DNA from: an uncultured Oscillospiraceae bacterium
GTDB taxonomy: Bacteria; Bacillota_A; Clostridia; Oscillospirales; Oscillospiraceae
NCBI GenBank assembly: GCA_900754605.1
Contig: CAAEDK010000128.1
Span: 1-15,765 of the forward strand
Reading direction: 5' to 3'
Length of the DNA: 15,765 bases
Part shown: positions 5,950 to 13,478 of the stretch, piece by piece
How the letters are laid out: each line of letters starts with the position of its first letter
Position numbering within the stretch: the first letter of the stretch is position 1
Position numbers and translations under genes: made by a program
Notes under the pieces: generated by a model
Database searches by the model: none
What the model saw: the letters and a program-made list of their open reading frames with translations, nothing else
What the model was told of the DNA's origin: nothing

Positions 5950-6816
5950 TTACCAGTCGGCTCCGGCCTGTTTCCGATTTGCACAATAGGACCAGAGCCC
6001 GCCGGCGGTGATGAGGGCAGCGCCCACAATGGTGGACAGGGACAGGGATTCGTCCAGCAGGACATATCCCAAGATTGCGGAAAAGATGATGCCGGAGTAA
6101 TCATAGATACTCACTTCCGCCGCTGGGGCCTTTTGATAGGCATAGGTCAGGCCGATCTGGCCGCCGGCACCGAAGATGCCGATGAGAATCAGCATCATGA
6201 GATCCCGGGGGGTGGGGACCACAAAACTGGGAATCATCAAAAGACCGGCGGCAATGGTACTGAACAGGGAGAAGTGGAAGATCACGGTCATGGGATTCAC
6301 CTGGCCGCGGCAAAAGGCGATCATGGTATAGGCAAGGCCGCTGCTGACCGCAGTCAAAAGGGCCAGTACCAGGGGGAGCGTATTGGAGTCAAAGGAAGGG
6401 CGCATGGCCGCGACGGCTCCGGCAAGGCACAGTAAAATGACCGGGATCTGCACTTTGGAGATCCGCTCCCGCAGGATCAGCAAGGCAAACAGGCTCACCC
6501 AGACGGGAGAGGTGCGGTTGAGCACGGCAATATCGGCCTGACGGGCGCCGGCCGTGGCATAAAAGAGCATGACCACGCCGATGAAACCGAAAAACGACCG
6601 GGCCAGTAGGGCTGGCTGGTATTTTCGACCGCCCAGCAGCGGCAGGTGACTGCGCTGCAGCAGGACAAAGGAGATTGCCATGCTAATGAGGTTGCGGCAA
6701 AAGACCTGTTCCATGGTGCCGATATTGGTGGCGGAGAGTTTGACCACCGCCTGCATCAGGGAAAAGGATAGGGCGGAGAGCAGCATCAGCACCACTGCCT
6801 GATTTCGCTCATTCAT
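5950..6816 (-). CDS. EamA/DMT superfamily transporter
   Basis: This 288-aa membrane protein is built of two EamA repeats with about ten hydrophobic segments, from AVVLMLLSALSFSLMQAVVK at the N-terminus to LSLSTIVGAALITAGGLWSY near the end. DMT transporters of this type typically export metabolites or amino acids, or import small solutes. I chose ATG 6816 (MNERNQAVV) because it gives the usual DMT length. The frame is open to 6915, but the 33 extra residues are polar and would overlap the nitroreductase gene by 68 bases. The ribosome site before 6816 is weak, so an upstream alternative start remains possible. It lies 31 bases after the nitroreductase and 49 before the RidA gene. Substrate unknown; it may move a product or intermediate of the operon's pathway across the membrane. 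Confidence 0.88.
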   Translation of the reverse strand: MNERNQAVVLMLLSALSFSLMQAVVKLSATNIGTMEQVFCRNLISMAISFVLLQRSHLPLLGGRKYQPALLARSFFGFIGVVMLFYATAGARQADIAVLNRTSPVWVSLFALLILRERISKVQIPVILLCLAGAVAAMRPSFDSNTLPLVLALLTAVSSGLAYTMIAFCRGQVNPMTVIFHFSLFSTIAAGLLMIPSFVVPTPRDLMMLILIGIFGAGGQIGLTYAYQKAPAAEVSIYDYSGIIFSAILGYVLLDESLSLSTIVGAALITAGGLWSYCANRKQAGADW

Positions 6817-6847
6817 AATCTGTTGACCGGTGAGACGGCCACTCCTC

Positions 6848-7360
6848 TCAATAGCAGTTATGTCCCACAATTTCCTCCAAGGGCTTGCGGGGTTTTCTGG
6901 GCTGGGTGCCGTCATGGTAGCCCAGGGGCATCATGGTGATAACCCGTACCTGCGGGGGAATTTTCAGGACGGCTTTTACCGCCTGGGCATCAAAGGCGCC
7001 CAGCCAGCACGTCCCCAGGCCCAGCGCACAGGCTTGGAGCATCATATAGGCGCCGCACAGAGCCATGTCGATGGGGGCGCTGCACTCGCCGCAGGGCATG
7101 ATAAAGTCCGTTTCCTCCGTGGCGCACAGGACCAGCACCACAGGGGCCTCCTCAATCATGGGCTGGGCACCGGCCTTTTCCCGCAGCAGATGCTTGACAG
7201 CAGGATCATCCACCACAATGAAGCGCCGGTACTGGTGGTTGAACGCCGATGGTGCCAGCCGTCCGGCTTCCAAAACCTGTTCAAGCTTTTCCGGTTCCAC
7301 CGGGGTGGGCAAATAGGATTTCACGCTTTGGCGCTGGAGCAGCGCCTCCATAACCTCCAT
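6848..7360 (-). CDS. Nitroreductase family flavoprotein (short form)
   Basis: At 170 residues this is a short member of the nitroreductase family, FMN-dependent NAD(P)H oxidoreductases that work as dimers in the cytosol. The N-terminal FMN-binding signature is present (RQSVKSYLPTPV, residues 10-21), followed by LEAGRLAPSAFNHQYRRFIV (31-50). The central ALCGAYMMLQACALGLGTCW and the C-terminal MPLGYHDGTQPRKPRKPLEE are typical of the short subgroup. An APSAFNHQ stretch in place of APSA-N-QPW shows slight divergence. AGGAGGT lies 7-13 bases before the ATG. It is encoded between the dehydratase and the DMT transporter. Real substrates of such proteins are rarely nitro compounds; here it could reduce an unsaturated or quinone-like intermediate, which is inference. 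Confidence 0.9.
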   Translation of the reverse strand: MEVMEALLQRQSVKSYLPTPVEPEKLEQVLEAGRLAPSAFNHQYRRFIVVDDPAVKHLLREKAGAQPMIEEAPVVLVLCATEETDFIMPCGECSAPIDMALCGAYMMLQACALGLGTCWLGAFDAQAVKAVLKIPPQVRVITMMPLGYHDGTQPRKPRKPLEEIVGHNCY

Positions 7361-7381
7361 ACAAATACCTCCTGATTTCGG

Positions 7382-7408
7382 CAGGCCCTGTCCTGCGGAC
7401 AGGGCCTG
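7382..7408 (-). other. Intercistronic hairpin between the dehydratase and nitroreductase genes
   Basis: A perfect 12-bp inverted repeat, CAGGCCCTGTCC and GGACAGGGCCTG, with a 3-base loop lies in the 61-base gap after the dehydratase stop. On the transcribed (minus) strand it is not followed by T residues but by the nitroreductase ribosome site. It therefore looks like an mRNA-processing, stability or partial attenuation element and not a full terminator. Confidence 0.6.
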
Positions 7409-7421
7409 TCAATCCGGGCTG

Positions 7422-9095
7422 TCAGGCCTGATAGTCCTCGATGAGCGTTGCCCCCTTCAAAATGGAACCCACGCAGCGCTGATAGATGGACAGCCAGCCC
7501 GTCTTGGGTTCCAGCCGGAGCTCGGCCTCGGCCATGCGGCGCTGGAGCTCCTCGTCGGAAAGCTCAATGGTCAACTCCCGCTTTTCAATGTCGTAGTGGA
7601 CCCAGTCGCCGTCCCGAACGGCGCACAGCGGGCCGCGCAGGGCGGCCTCGGGGGAGGCGTAGCCAAAGCACGCGCCGGATGCCGCGCCGGAGAGCCGTCC
7701 GTCGGTGACGGTGGCGACGTCATCTTTGAGGTGGCTGCCCTTGAGGGCGGTGGTGAAGGCATACGAAGTATGCGGACCGGCCTTGACGCCCTGATAGAGG
7801 ATAAAGACCACATTGCCGGCTTCGATGCGGCCGTCCCGCAAAGCAGCAATGGCTTCATCCTGATCGTAAAAGACCTTGGCGGTGCCCCGGAACTTGTGGA
7901 GCTTGGCAGGAACTGCGGACTGCTTGATAAATGCGCCCTGGGGTACCAGATTACCCTTGCACAAAATGAGGCCGCCGTCGCTGTCCAGGGGCTGGGCCAG
8001 AGAGTGAATGACGTTGGGATTGCGGTTGACGCAGCCCTGAATGTTTTCACCCAGAGTTTTACCAGTGACGGTCATACCTGTCAGGTCCAGCTTGCTGGTC
8101 AGCTCGTTGAGAAGGGCCCCCAAGCCGCCGGCAGCCTCAAAGTCCGCCATACAGCATTTGCCGTTGGGACGGATGCCGATCAGAAGCGGCACCTCGCAGC
8201 TGGCTTCGGCGTAGATGCTGCTGCAGTCCATGTCCAGGCAAGCTTCTGTGGCCACAGCCGGAATGTGGATGATGGTGTTGGAGGAGCCGCCGATAGCCAT
8301 ACAGACCCGGATGGCGTTAGTAATGGCGGATTCCGTGATGATATCCCGGGGACAGATGTTCTTCTCCCACAGCTCCATCACCTTCCGTCCAGCTTCCCGG
8401 CTGAGGTTGATGAGCTCGCCGGACACGGCGGCCATGGTGGCGTTGCCGGGCAGGGACATGCCGATGGTCTCCGTCAGCAGGCTCATGGTGTTGGCAGTAC
8501 CCATCATGCCGCAGGCGCCACTGCATGGCGCGCAGGTGTGAATCAGCTCCTCGAATTTTTCCGGCGTCATTTTGCCTTCCTTCACCTTAGAGATGCTGGC
8601 ACCAATGTCGATGAAGTCCACATAATCTCCGTCCATGACGGGGGTTTTCATGTAGCCGCCGGTGACGATGACGGTGGGAATATTCACCCGACCTGCGGCC
8701 ATCAACATGGCGGGAACCACCTTGTCGCAGGTGCCGATGAGAACCATGGCGTCCAGGTGATGTGCCTTGGCATTGAGTTCAATCTCATTGACCAGTAGGT
8801 CCCGGGAGGGCAACACGTAATCGCCGCCGCCCACGCAGTCGCACAGGTTGACGCCATAAAACAGGAACGGAAGTCCGCCGCACTCGATGATGCCCTCCCG
8901 GACGGCGTCGGCCAGATGGCGCTGGTGAATATGACCAGGGTTGATCTCGTTCCAGGTGTTCATAATGCCCACCCGGGGTTTTTCAATGTCAGCGTCGTTA
9001 TAGCCCAGGCCATAGAAGAACGCGCGGGTTCCCTGCCAGTCCAGAGTCATGCGATCATCCAGGTCACTGTTGATTTTTCTCTTGATGTCACTCAT
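7422..9095 (-). CDS. IlvD/Edd family dehydratase, divergent (sugar-acid or dihydroxy-acid dehydratase type)
   Basis: The 557-aa protein is full length for the IlvD/Edd family, Fe-S enzymes that dehydrate dihydroxy acids or sugar acids to 2-keto acids. Visible motifs are LPSRDLLVNEIE (95-106), GTCDKVVP (121-128, Cys123), CAPCSGACGMMGTANTM (188-204, Cys195) and TDGRLSGAASGACFGYASPEA (464-484, candidate catalytic Ser469). Two usual features seem absent. The first Fe-S cysteine, normally in a PCN/PCH motif, is Gly54 in NPGHIHQRHL, and the PGMPE segment with its metal-binding Glu reads AGPHTSYAF at 439-447. These differences argue against an ordinary biosynthetic IlvD, as does the absence of ilv/leu neighbours. 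It sits 20 bases after the TRAP permease, in a transport and catabolism operon. The start ATG at 9095 has only a weak AAAGGA about 14 bases upstream. Family is sure; substrate is not. Confidence 0.9.
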   Translation of the reverse strand: MSDIKRKINSDLDDRMTLDWQGTRAFFYGLGYNDADIEKPRVGIMNTWNEINPGHIHQRHLADAVREGIIECGGLPFLFYGVNLCDCVGGGDYVLPSRDLLVNEIELNAKAHHLDAMVLIGTCDKVVPAMLMAAGRVNIPTVIVTGGYMKTPVMDGDYVDFIDIGASISKVKEGKMTPEKFEELIHTCAPCSGACGMMGTANTMSLLTETIGMSLPGNATMAAVSGELINLSREAGRKVMELWEKNICPRDIITESAITNAIRVCMAIGGSSNTIIHIPAVATEACLDMDCSSIYAEASCEVPLLIGIRPNGKCCMADFEAAGGLGALLNELTSKLDLTGMTVTGKTLGENIQGCVNRNPNVIHSLAQPLDSDGGLILCKGNLVPQGAFIKQSAVPAKLHKFRGTAKVFYDQDEAIAALRDGRIEAGNVVFILYQGVKAGPHTSYAFTTALKGSHLKDDVATVTDGRLSGAASGACFGYASPEAALRGPLCAVRDGDWVHYDIEKRELTIELSDEELQRRMAEAELRLEPKTGWLSIYQRCVGSILKGATLIEDYQA

Positions 9096-9115
9096 AAAGC
9101 ATCTTCATCCTTTCT

Positions 9116-11107
9116 TTATGAAACGGCGGTCTGTTCCAGTTTTTTTGCGCGGCATTCCGATATGACCAGAAAGGCCAGTACCGCTACGCCGATGATGTCT
9201 GTGATATGCTCCGGAATGATGCAGCAAATTCCACCTGCTAAGGCAAGAATCCGCTTCCACTTGATTAGGGGACGGACCACCCAGCCCTCCATACCGGCGG
9301 CCACCAGGAAGCAGCCGATGATGCTGGTGAAAATGCAGATGACGGAATTGACGGTGCTGCCACCGTTGAACAGCATACCCGGCTCATAGACGAACACAAA
9401 TGGAATCAGAAAGGCGGGGATGGCCATCTTGAAGGCGGCCCAGCCGGTGGAAGAGGGATTGCTGCCCGCGATTGCCGCCGCGGCATAGGAGGGAACAGCC
9501 ACGGGAGGCGTGATACAGGCGATGATGCCGAAGTAGAAGCAGAAGAAGTGGGCGGTGAGGGCTGGAATCCCTAACTCCATCAGCACGGGGGCGGTGACAG
9601 TAGCCTGCACAATATATACGGCTACTGTAGGCATACCCATGCCCATAATGATGGACATAATCATGACCAAAATTAGGGTCAAGAACAGATTTCCCTGAGA
9701 GATGTCCAGAATATAGTTGCCCAGAACGTTGCCCACGCCGGTCAGGGTGGTCACACCAATGATCATGCCCACACAGGCGCAGGAGACGCCGAAGGAAACG
9801 GTTTTCTTGCCGCCGTCCACAAAAGCGGCGGCAATCTGCTTCCAGGACATGCGGGTTTCCTTTTTCAGTGGGGAGACCAGCAGCACCAGAATGATGCCGA
9901 CCAGGGCGGCGAAGGAGATGGTGTACTGGCGGATAATGAGATAGATTACTGCGGCAAAGGGGATCAGCAGATGGCCCCGGCTCTTCATGGCGGCCCGGAC
10001 GCTGGGCAGCTGCTCCTTGGGCATGCCGTTGAGTCCCAGTTTCTTGCTCCGCAGATGCACGGTGACGAAAACGCTCATGTAATACAAGAAGCCCGGCACC
10101 AGACCTGCGAGCATAATTTCCGAGTAAGGAACGCCGATGTACTCAGCCATGATAAAGCAGGCGGCGCCCATGACGGGGGGAATCAGCTGTCCGCCGGTGG
10201 AGGCGCAGGCTTCCACAGCACCGGCAAACTCTGGGGGATAACCGCACTTTTTCATCAAGGGAATGGTAAAGGTGCCGGTGCCCACCACGTTGGCGGCGGC
10301 AGCGCCGGAGATGGTGCCGAACGCGGCACTGGAGATAACGGCCACCTTGGCCGGGCCGCCGGTGGAGCGTCCCGTCAGGCCCAGGGCGACATCCTGAATG
10401 AAATCACCCATGCCGCATCCTTGCAGCAGAGAGCTGAAGAGGACGAACAGCGACACGTATGTAGCGGCAGTGCCCAGGGGGCTTCCAAAGATGCCCTCGG
10501 GAATCATGAACATGTGATCGGCCATGCGGGTAAGACCGCCGGCCTTGGTTTGGAACATGCCCGGCATGACATTGCCGAAGTAGGCATAGACCAGGAAAAT
10601 GAGGGTAATCAGGGACAGCGCGGGACTGACTAGACGCCGGGTTCCCTCCAGGATCAGCACGGCCAGAATCACAAATACGAACTGATCGGTGGAATTGGAA
10701 ATACCGAAGCGAAGCAAAATATCTTCGTAGTTGACAAACGCATACAAACAGCAGCCAAAGGAGGCGGCGGCAAACAGATAGTCATACCATGCCACGCCCT
10801 TTTTGCTGTGCTTGCTGAACGCGGGATAGACCAAAAACAAAATCACCATGGCACACAGCAGGTACAGCGACCGCTGCTGCATGGCCGGCAGCTGGCCGAA
10901 CGCCGCTGTGTAGACTAGAAACAGGGAAATGAACAGGGAAAATACGTTGACCACGCGGGCAACCCATTTGGTCAGTTGGCGCTCGTTATCCTCCGGGGAG
11001 TATTCCCGCAGGATTTCATCTGCCCGCTCTGCACTGAGGGGTTCTGTGCTGGCGGCGCCGGAAGCGCCGCTTTTAGCTTCCGCCGGTTTCTTTGAAAACA
11101 GCTTCAT
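9116..11107 (-). CDS. TRAP transporter permease, fused 4TM/12TM type (TAXI-associated)
   Basis: The 663-aa membrane protein fuses the small and large TRAP permease parts, as is usual for TAXI-type systems. After a cytoplasmic N-terminus of about 48 residues rich in Ala/Ser and charge, hydrophobic segments start at about 52-71, 81-97 and 110-126, and continue to the C-terminus. The conserved core of the large subunit spans about 250-317: GPAKVAVISSAAFGTISGAA, AANVVGTGTFTIPLMK, then GGQLIPPVMGAACF. Such permeases import carboxylates (dicarboxylates, amino acids, sugar acids) using an ion gradient and a periplasmic or surface-tethered binding protein, here encoded just upstream. AGGAGG lies about 7-12 bases before the ATG. 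The distance to the following dehydratase is 20 bases, indicating co-expression and suggesting that the imported solute or its product is the dehydratase substrate. Confidence 0.93.
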   Translation of the reverse strand: MKLFSKKPAEAKSGASGAASTEPLSAERADEILREYSPEDNERQLTKWVARVVNVFSLFISLFLVYTAAFGQLPAMQQRSLYLLCAMVILFLVYPAFSKHSKKGVAWYDYLFAAASFGCCLYAFVNYEDILLRFGISNSTDQFVFVILAVLILEGTRRLVSPALSLITLIFLVYAYFGNVMPGMFQTKAGGLTRMADHMFMIPEGIFGSPLGTAATYVSLFVLFSSLLQGCGMGDFIQDVALGLTGRSTGGPAKVAVISSAAFGTISGAAAANVVGTGTFTIPLMKKCGYPPEFAGAVEACASTGGQLIPPVMGAACFIMAEYIGVPYSEIMLAGLVPGFLYYMSVFVTVHLRSKKLGLNGMPKEQLPSVRAAMKSRGHLLIPFAAVIYLIIRQYTISFAALVGIILVLLVSPLKKETRMSWKQIAAAFVDGGKKTVSFGVSCACVGMIIGVTTLTGVGNVLGNYILDISQGNLFLTLILVMIMSIIMGMGMPTVAVYIVQATVTAPVLMELGIPALTAHFFCFYFGIIACITPPVAVPSYAAAAIAGSNPSSTGWAAFKMAIPAFLIPFVFVYEPGMLFNGGSTVNSVICIFTSIIGCFLVAAGMEGWVVRPLIKWKRILALAGGICCIIPEHITDIIGVAVLAFLVISECRAKKLEQTAVS

Positions 11108-11131
11108 ACGAAATCCTCCTTCCGTTGTGGA

Positions 11132-11168
11132 GGGTGCCGGTCCGCCTGATCCTCCGGGGCCGGCACCC
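11132..11168 (-). other. Intercistronic hairpin between the binding-protein and permease genes
   Basis: GGGTGCCGG and CCGGCACCC form a perfect 9-bp stem around a 19-base loop in the 69-base gap between the TAXI lipoprotein and the permease. There is no T-tract on the transcribed strand. Hairpins in this position after solute-binding-protein genes often protect the upstream mRNA so that the binding protein is made in excess over the permease; that role is inferred. Confidence 0.55.
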
Positions 11169-11176
11169 GCAGCCCC

Positions 11177-12211
11177 TTACAGGACGCCCTGCTCCTGATA
11201 ATACTTCAGGGCACCGGGATGGATGGGCATGCCCTCGATGTCCTTCACCGCGTCGATGGTCAGATCCGCCACGGCGGCATGGAGGGTGTTGAGGCGCTCA
11301 ATGTTTTCCCACATGTATTTGGTCATCTCATAAATCAGCTCTTCGTCCAGATCCGCGCGGCAGCACAGGTAGGTGCCGGTTGCGAAGGTGGGTAGCTCTT
11401 CGGTCTGATTCTTATAGGTGTCGGCAGGGATCACAGCGGGATAATAGGAAGGATAGGAGTGATCGCCGGGATCACACATGGCGTCGATGGTATCTTGCTC
11501 CAGGGGGATCAGATACGCCTTGTCGGCGTTGGTCAGCTCCACAAAGGTGGAGAAGGGAAGCTGGGTCAGAGCGATGGCGCCGTCAGCGTGGCCGTCCTTC
11601 ATGGTCTCGGCGCCTTCGGTGCTGCCCAGATACAGCGGCTCGAAGTCCTCAAACGTCATGCCCATGGCGGCGTACAGAGCCTCCGAAATGGCCAGATCGC
11701 CGGAACCGGGGCCGCCGACAATGAGCTTCTTGCCCTTGAGATCGGCTTCCGAGTGGATATCCTTAGATACAAACTGCTGGAAAATGGCGCCGTACAGAGG
11801 TGCAATAATCACCAGGTTATCGTCCGGGCCCGTTTCGGCAAATGAGTCTGTGCCGTCCACGGCCTGCACAAACACGCTCTGGCCTATGATGCCGAAGTCT
11901 GTGGTGCCGTTTTCCATAAAAATGACATTCTGGACGCCGCCGGTAGTTGCGGTGGAGGAGAATTGTCCGAAACGTTCCGAGTCGTTAAAGAACTGAACAA
12001 AGAGGTTGCCCATTGCGTTGAAGGTGCCGCCGGTGGAGCCGCCGCCGATGGCATAAAGGGCACCGGCATCGATTCCGCTGGTTTCTTCCGTCTGCTGAGT
12101 ATCATCCGCAGGATCTTTGCCAGAGGGGGGATCCTGAGCGGGGCTGCCGCCGCAGGCTGCTAGAGAGAGGGTCGTGGCCATGGCCAGAAGCAGGGATAAG
12201 ATCTTCTTCAT
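11177..12211 (-). CDS. TAXI family TRAP transporter solute-binding lipoprotein
   Basis: Read from ATG 12211 the protein has 344 residues and begins with MKKILSLLLAMATTLSLAAC, a lipoprotein signal with the lipobox LAAC (Cys20), so it is tethered outside the membrane. A Ser/Asp/Thr-rich linker follows, then the TAXI domain, whose signature is ALYAIGGGSTGGTFNAMGNL near residue 50 and VQNVIFMENGTTDFGIIGQS later. TAXI proteins bind glutamate, other carboxylates or related solutes for the fused TRAP permease encoded next. An upstream in-frame ATG at 12226 would add MEVDD and overlaps the GGAGG ribosome site that serves 12211, so I prefer 12211. It lies 78 bases after the dehydrogenase gene and 69 before the permease. 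The true ligand cannot be read from sequence. Confidence 0.92.
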   Translation of the reverse strand: MKKILSLLLAMATTLSLAACGGSPAQDPPSGKDPADDTQQTEETSGIDAGALYAIGGGSTGGTFNAMGNLFVQFFNDSERFGQFSSTATTGGVQNVIFMENGTTDFGIIGQSVFVQAVDGTDSFAETGPDDNLVIIAPLYGAIFQQFVSKDIHSEADLKGKKLIVGGPGSGDLAISEALYAAMGMTFEDFEPLYLGSTEGAETMKDGHADGAIALTQLPFSTFVELTNADKAYLIPLEQDTIDAMCDPGDHSYPSYYPAVIPADTYKNQTEELPTFATGTYLCCRADLDEELIYEMTKYMWENIERLNTLHAAVADLTIDAVKDIEGMPIHPGALKYYQEQGVL

Positions 12212-12289
12212 GTCGTCAACCTCCATTTTTTCGTTCCTCTTGGTATTTTCACTCAGCAGGATCCGTTGACACTGCTGGAATGAACACGG

Positions 12290-13369
12290 TTAGCGGATCA
12301 GTGCCTGAATTTGTTCCGGTGTTTTCCCGGATAATCCCAATTTTTCTGCAGTCCGCCCCTGTGCGCGGAAATCCCGGCCGCAGACAACGGAGCCGATTTC
12401 GATGAACGCATTCATGATCGGCGTTTCCACGCCCAGCTCCGCGCCGATGGAGGCCAGCGGTACAATGCCGCAGAGCAGATCTTCAATGATGAAGCGGTGC
12501 TCCAGATTCATGGGACTCTTGAGGCCCCGGTAGGCTGCGTTGTGCTGAAGCAAGTCGTAAAGATCCGTTTGCTCCAGACCGTAGGTTTTCTGCAGGGAGG
12601 CAACCAGGGAGGACACTTCCAGTCCCAGTGCCCGGCACACGGCCAGCCGCTCACAGTCGCAGGCGCTGACCAGACGGGCAATGCTGGGGGTGATGCCGTC
12701 TATGTAGTAGTCATAGTCCTGGGCACGGTCCATACGGTTGAGATTCATCAGACTGGGAATGGGGTGAAGCATGGCGCCGCCGCCCTCAAAGCCCGTTTCC
12801 AAAATACTGTCCACGGGATGAAGAGAGGGAAAAATCGGTCCCAAAACTTCCATCAGACGGGGCGTATCTGATGCGGGAAGCGCGGCCACAGTCACATGCT
12901 GCTTGATGCCGGATTGAAAGATCTCCCCTTCCTGCACCATACGGCAGGCAAACATCAAGTCTCCGGTTTCAGCAATGATCACGCGGGCGGAACAGGCAAG
13001 CTCCTCCAAAAGAATATGCCGGACCTCCAGTGCGCCGCCTACATGCCCAGGGTTAAGCAGGATGATTTGTCCGTCCCGCAGATATGGCGCACACTGACGA
13101 GCGATGGCGCTGTGGGCATCAGTGGTGGTGACTACCAGAATGATGTCTGCACCATCCAGCGCCTGCGGCAGGGAATCGGTAATTTGCTCTGGTGTTCCCT
13201 GACAGGTCCATTTTCCGGTCGCACGGATTGTCTTGAGAGTTTGCAACTGCTGAATCCGTGTAAGATTGTGGTCGTACAGGCGAACGGGGTAGCCCTTTTC
13301 TGTAAGAAATGCCGCCATGGTTTGGCCGCCGGCGCCGGCACCCAGAACTGCGAATCGAAGCTTCTTCAT
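12290..13369 (-). CDS. NAD/NADP octopine/nopaline dehydrogenase family protein
   Basis: The 359-aa protein opens with a Rossmann fold (LRFAVLGAGAGGQTMAAFLT, glycine motif at 10-15), followed by YDHN at 32-35 for cofactor choice. The C-terminal helical domain carries the opine-dehydrogenase signature GGAMLHPIPSLMNLNR (197-212, His202 the candidate catalytic histidine and Asn209). RGLKSP at 281-286 and a conserved LEHRFIIEDL follow. Family members reversibly join or split a 2-keto acid and an amino acid through a secondary amine (octopine, nopaline and similar). In an uptake operon the oxidative, cleaving direction is more likely. Length is normal. AGGAGG lies about 8-13 bases before the ATG. 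It is the first gene of the - strand operon, behind a candidate operator region. Substrate unknown; some family members act on other hydroxy or imino acids. Confidence 0.88.
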   Translation of the reverse strand: MKKLRFAVLGAGAGGQTMAAFLTEKGYPVRLYDHNLTRIQQLQTLKTIRATGKWTCQGTPEQITDSLPQALDGADIILVVTTTDAHSAIARQCAPYLRDGQIILLNPGHVGGALEVRHILLEELACSARVIIAETGDLMFACRMVQEGEIFQSGIKQHVTVAALPASDTPRLMEVLGPIFPSLHPVDSILETGFEGGGAMLHPIPSLMNLNRMDRAQDYDYYIDGITPSIARLVSACDCERLAVCRALGLEVSSLVASLQKTYGLEQTDLYDLLQHNAAYRGLKSPMNLEHRFIIEDLLCGIVPLASIGAELGVETPIMNAFIEIGSVVCGRDFRAQGRTAEKLGLSGKTPEQIQALIR

Positions 13370-13404
13370 AGAAAAGCCTCCTTATTTTGAATGTCGCTGT
13401 ACTT

Positions 13405-13424
13405 ATACGCGAATTGATTCGTAT
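13405..13424. promoter_or_regulatory. Candidate operator upstream of the metabolic operon
   Basis: ATACGCGAATTGATTCGTAT is an inverted repeat: ATACG-GAAT against ATTC-GTAT with one extra C in the left arm. It lies 36 bases upstream of the dehydrogenase start and is followed by two more CGTATA boxes (13420-13425 and 13442-13447) and the partial palindrome GTATATATGTAC. Such clustered CGTATA half-sites suggest binding of a dimeric regulator, for instance of the GntR type, but no regulator gene is intact nearby. No clean -35/-10 pair was found on the minus strand. Confidence 0.35.
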
Positions 13425-13478
13425 ATATGTACGTGTTTTTGCGTATATAATAATGACAAGATGTAGCTAATCTCCTCT

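Noticed and set aside
7596..8798. 400-codon open frame antisense to the dehydratase
   Set aside because: This is a GC-rich codon shadow: the minus-strand frame carries clear IlvD/Edd motifs throughout, while the product here is rich in Gly, Ala, His and Asp without any domain.
9971..10633. 220-codon open frame antisense to the TRAP permease
   Set aside because: It is a shadow of the strongly supported permease, with a typical His/Gly-rich mirror composition and no ribosome site.
5511..13369. Reading the operon as branched-chain amino-acid biosynthesis because of the IlvD-like protein
   Set aside because: There are no ilvB/ilvC/ilvE/leu neighbours; the dehydratase motifs diverge and the surrounding genes are for uptake and oxidation.
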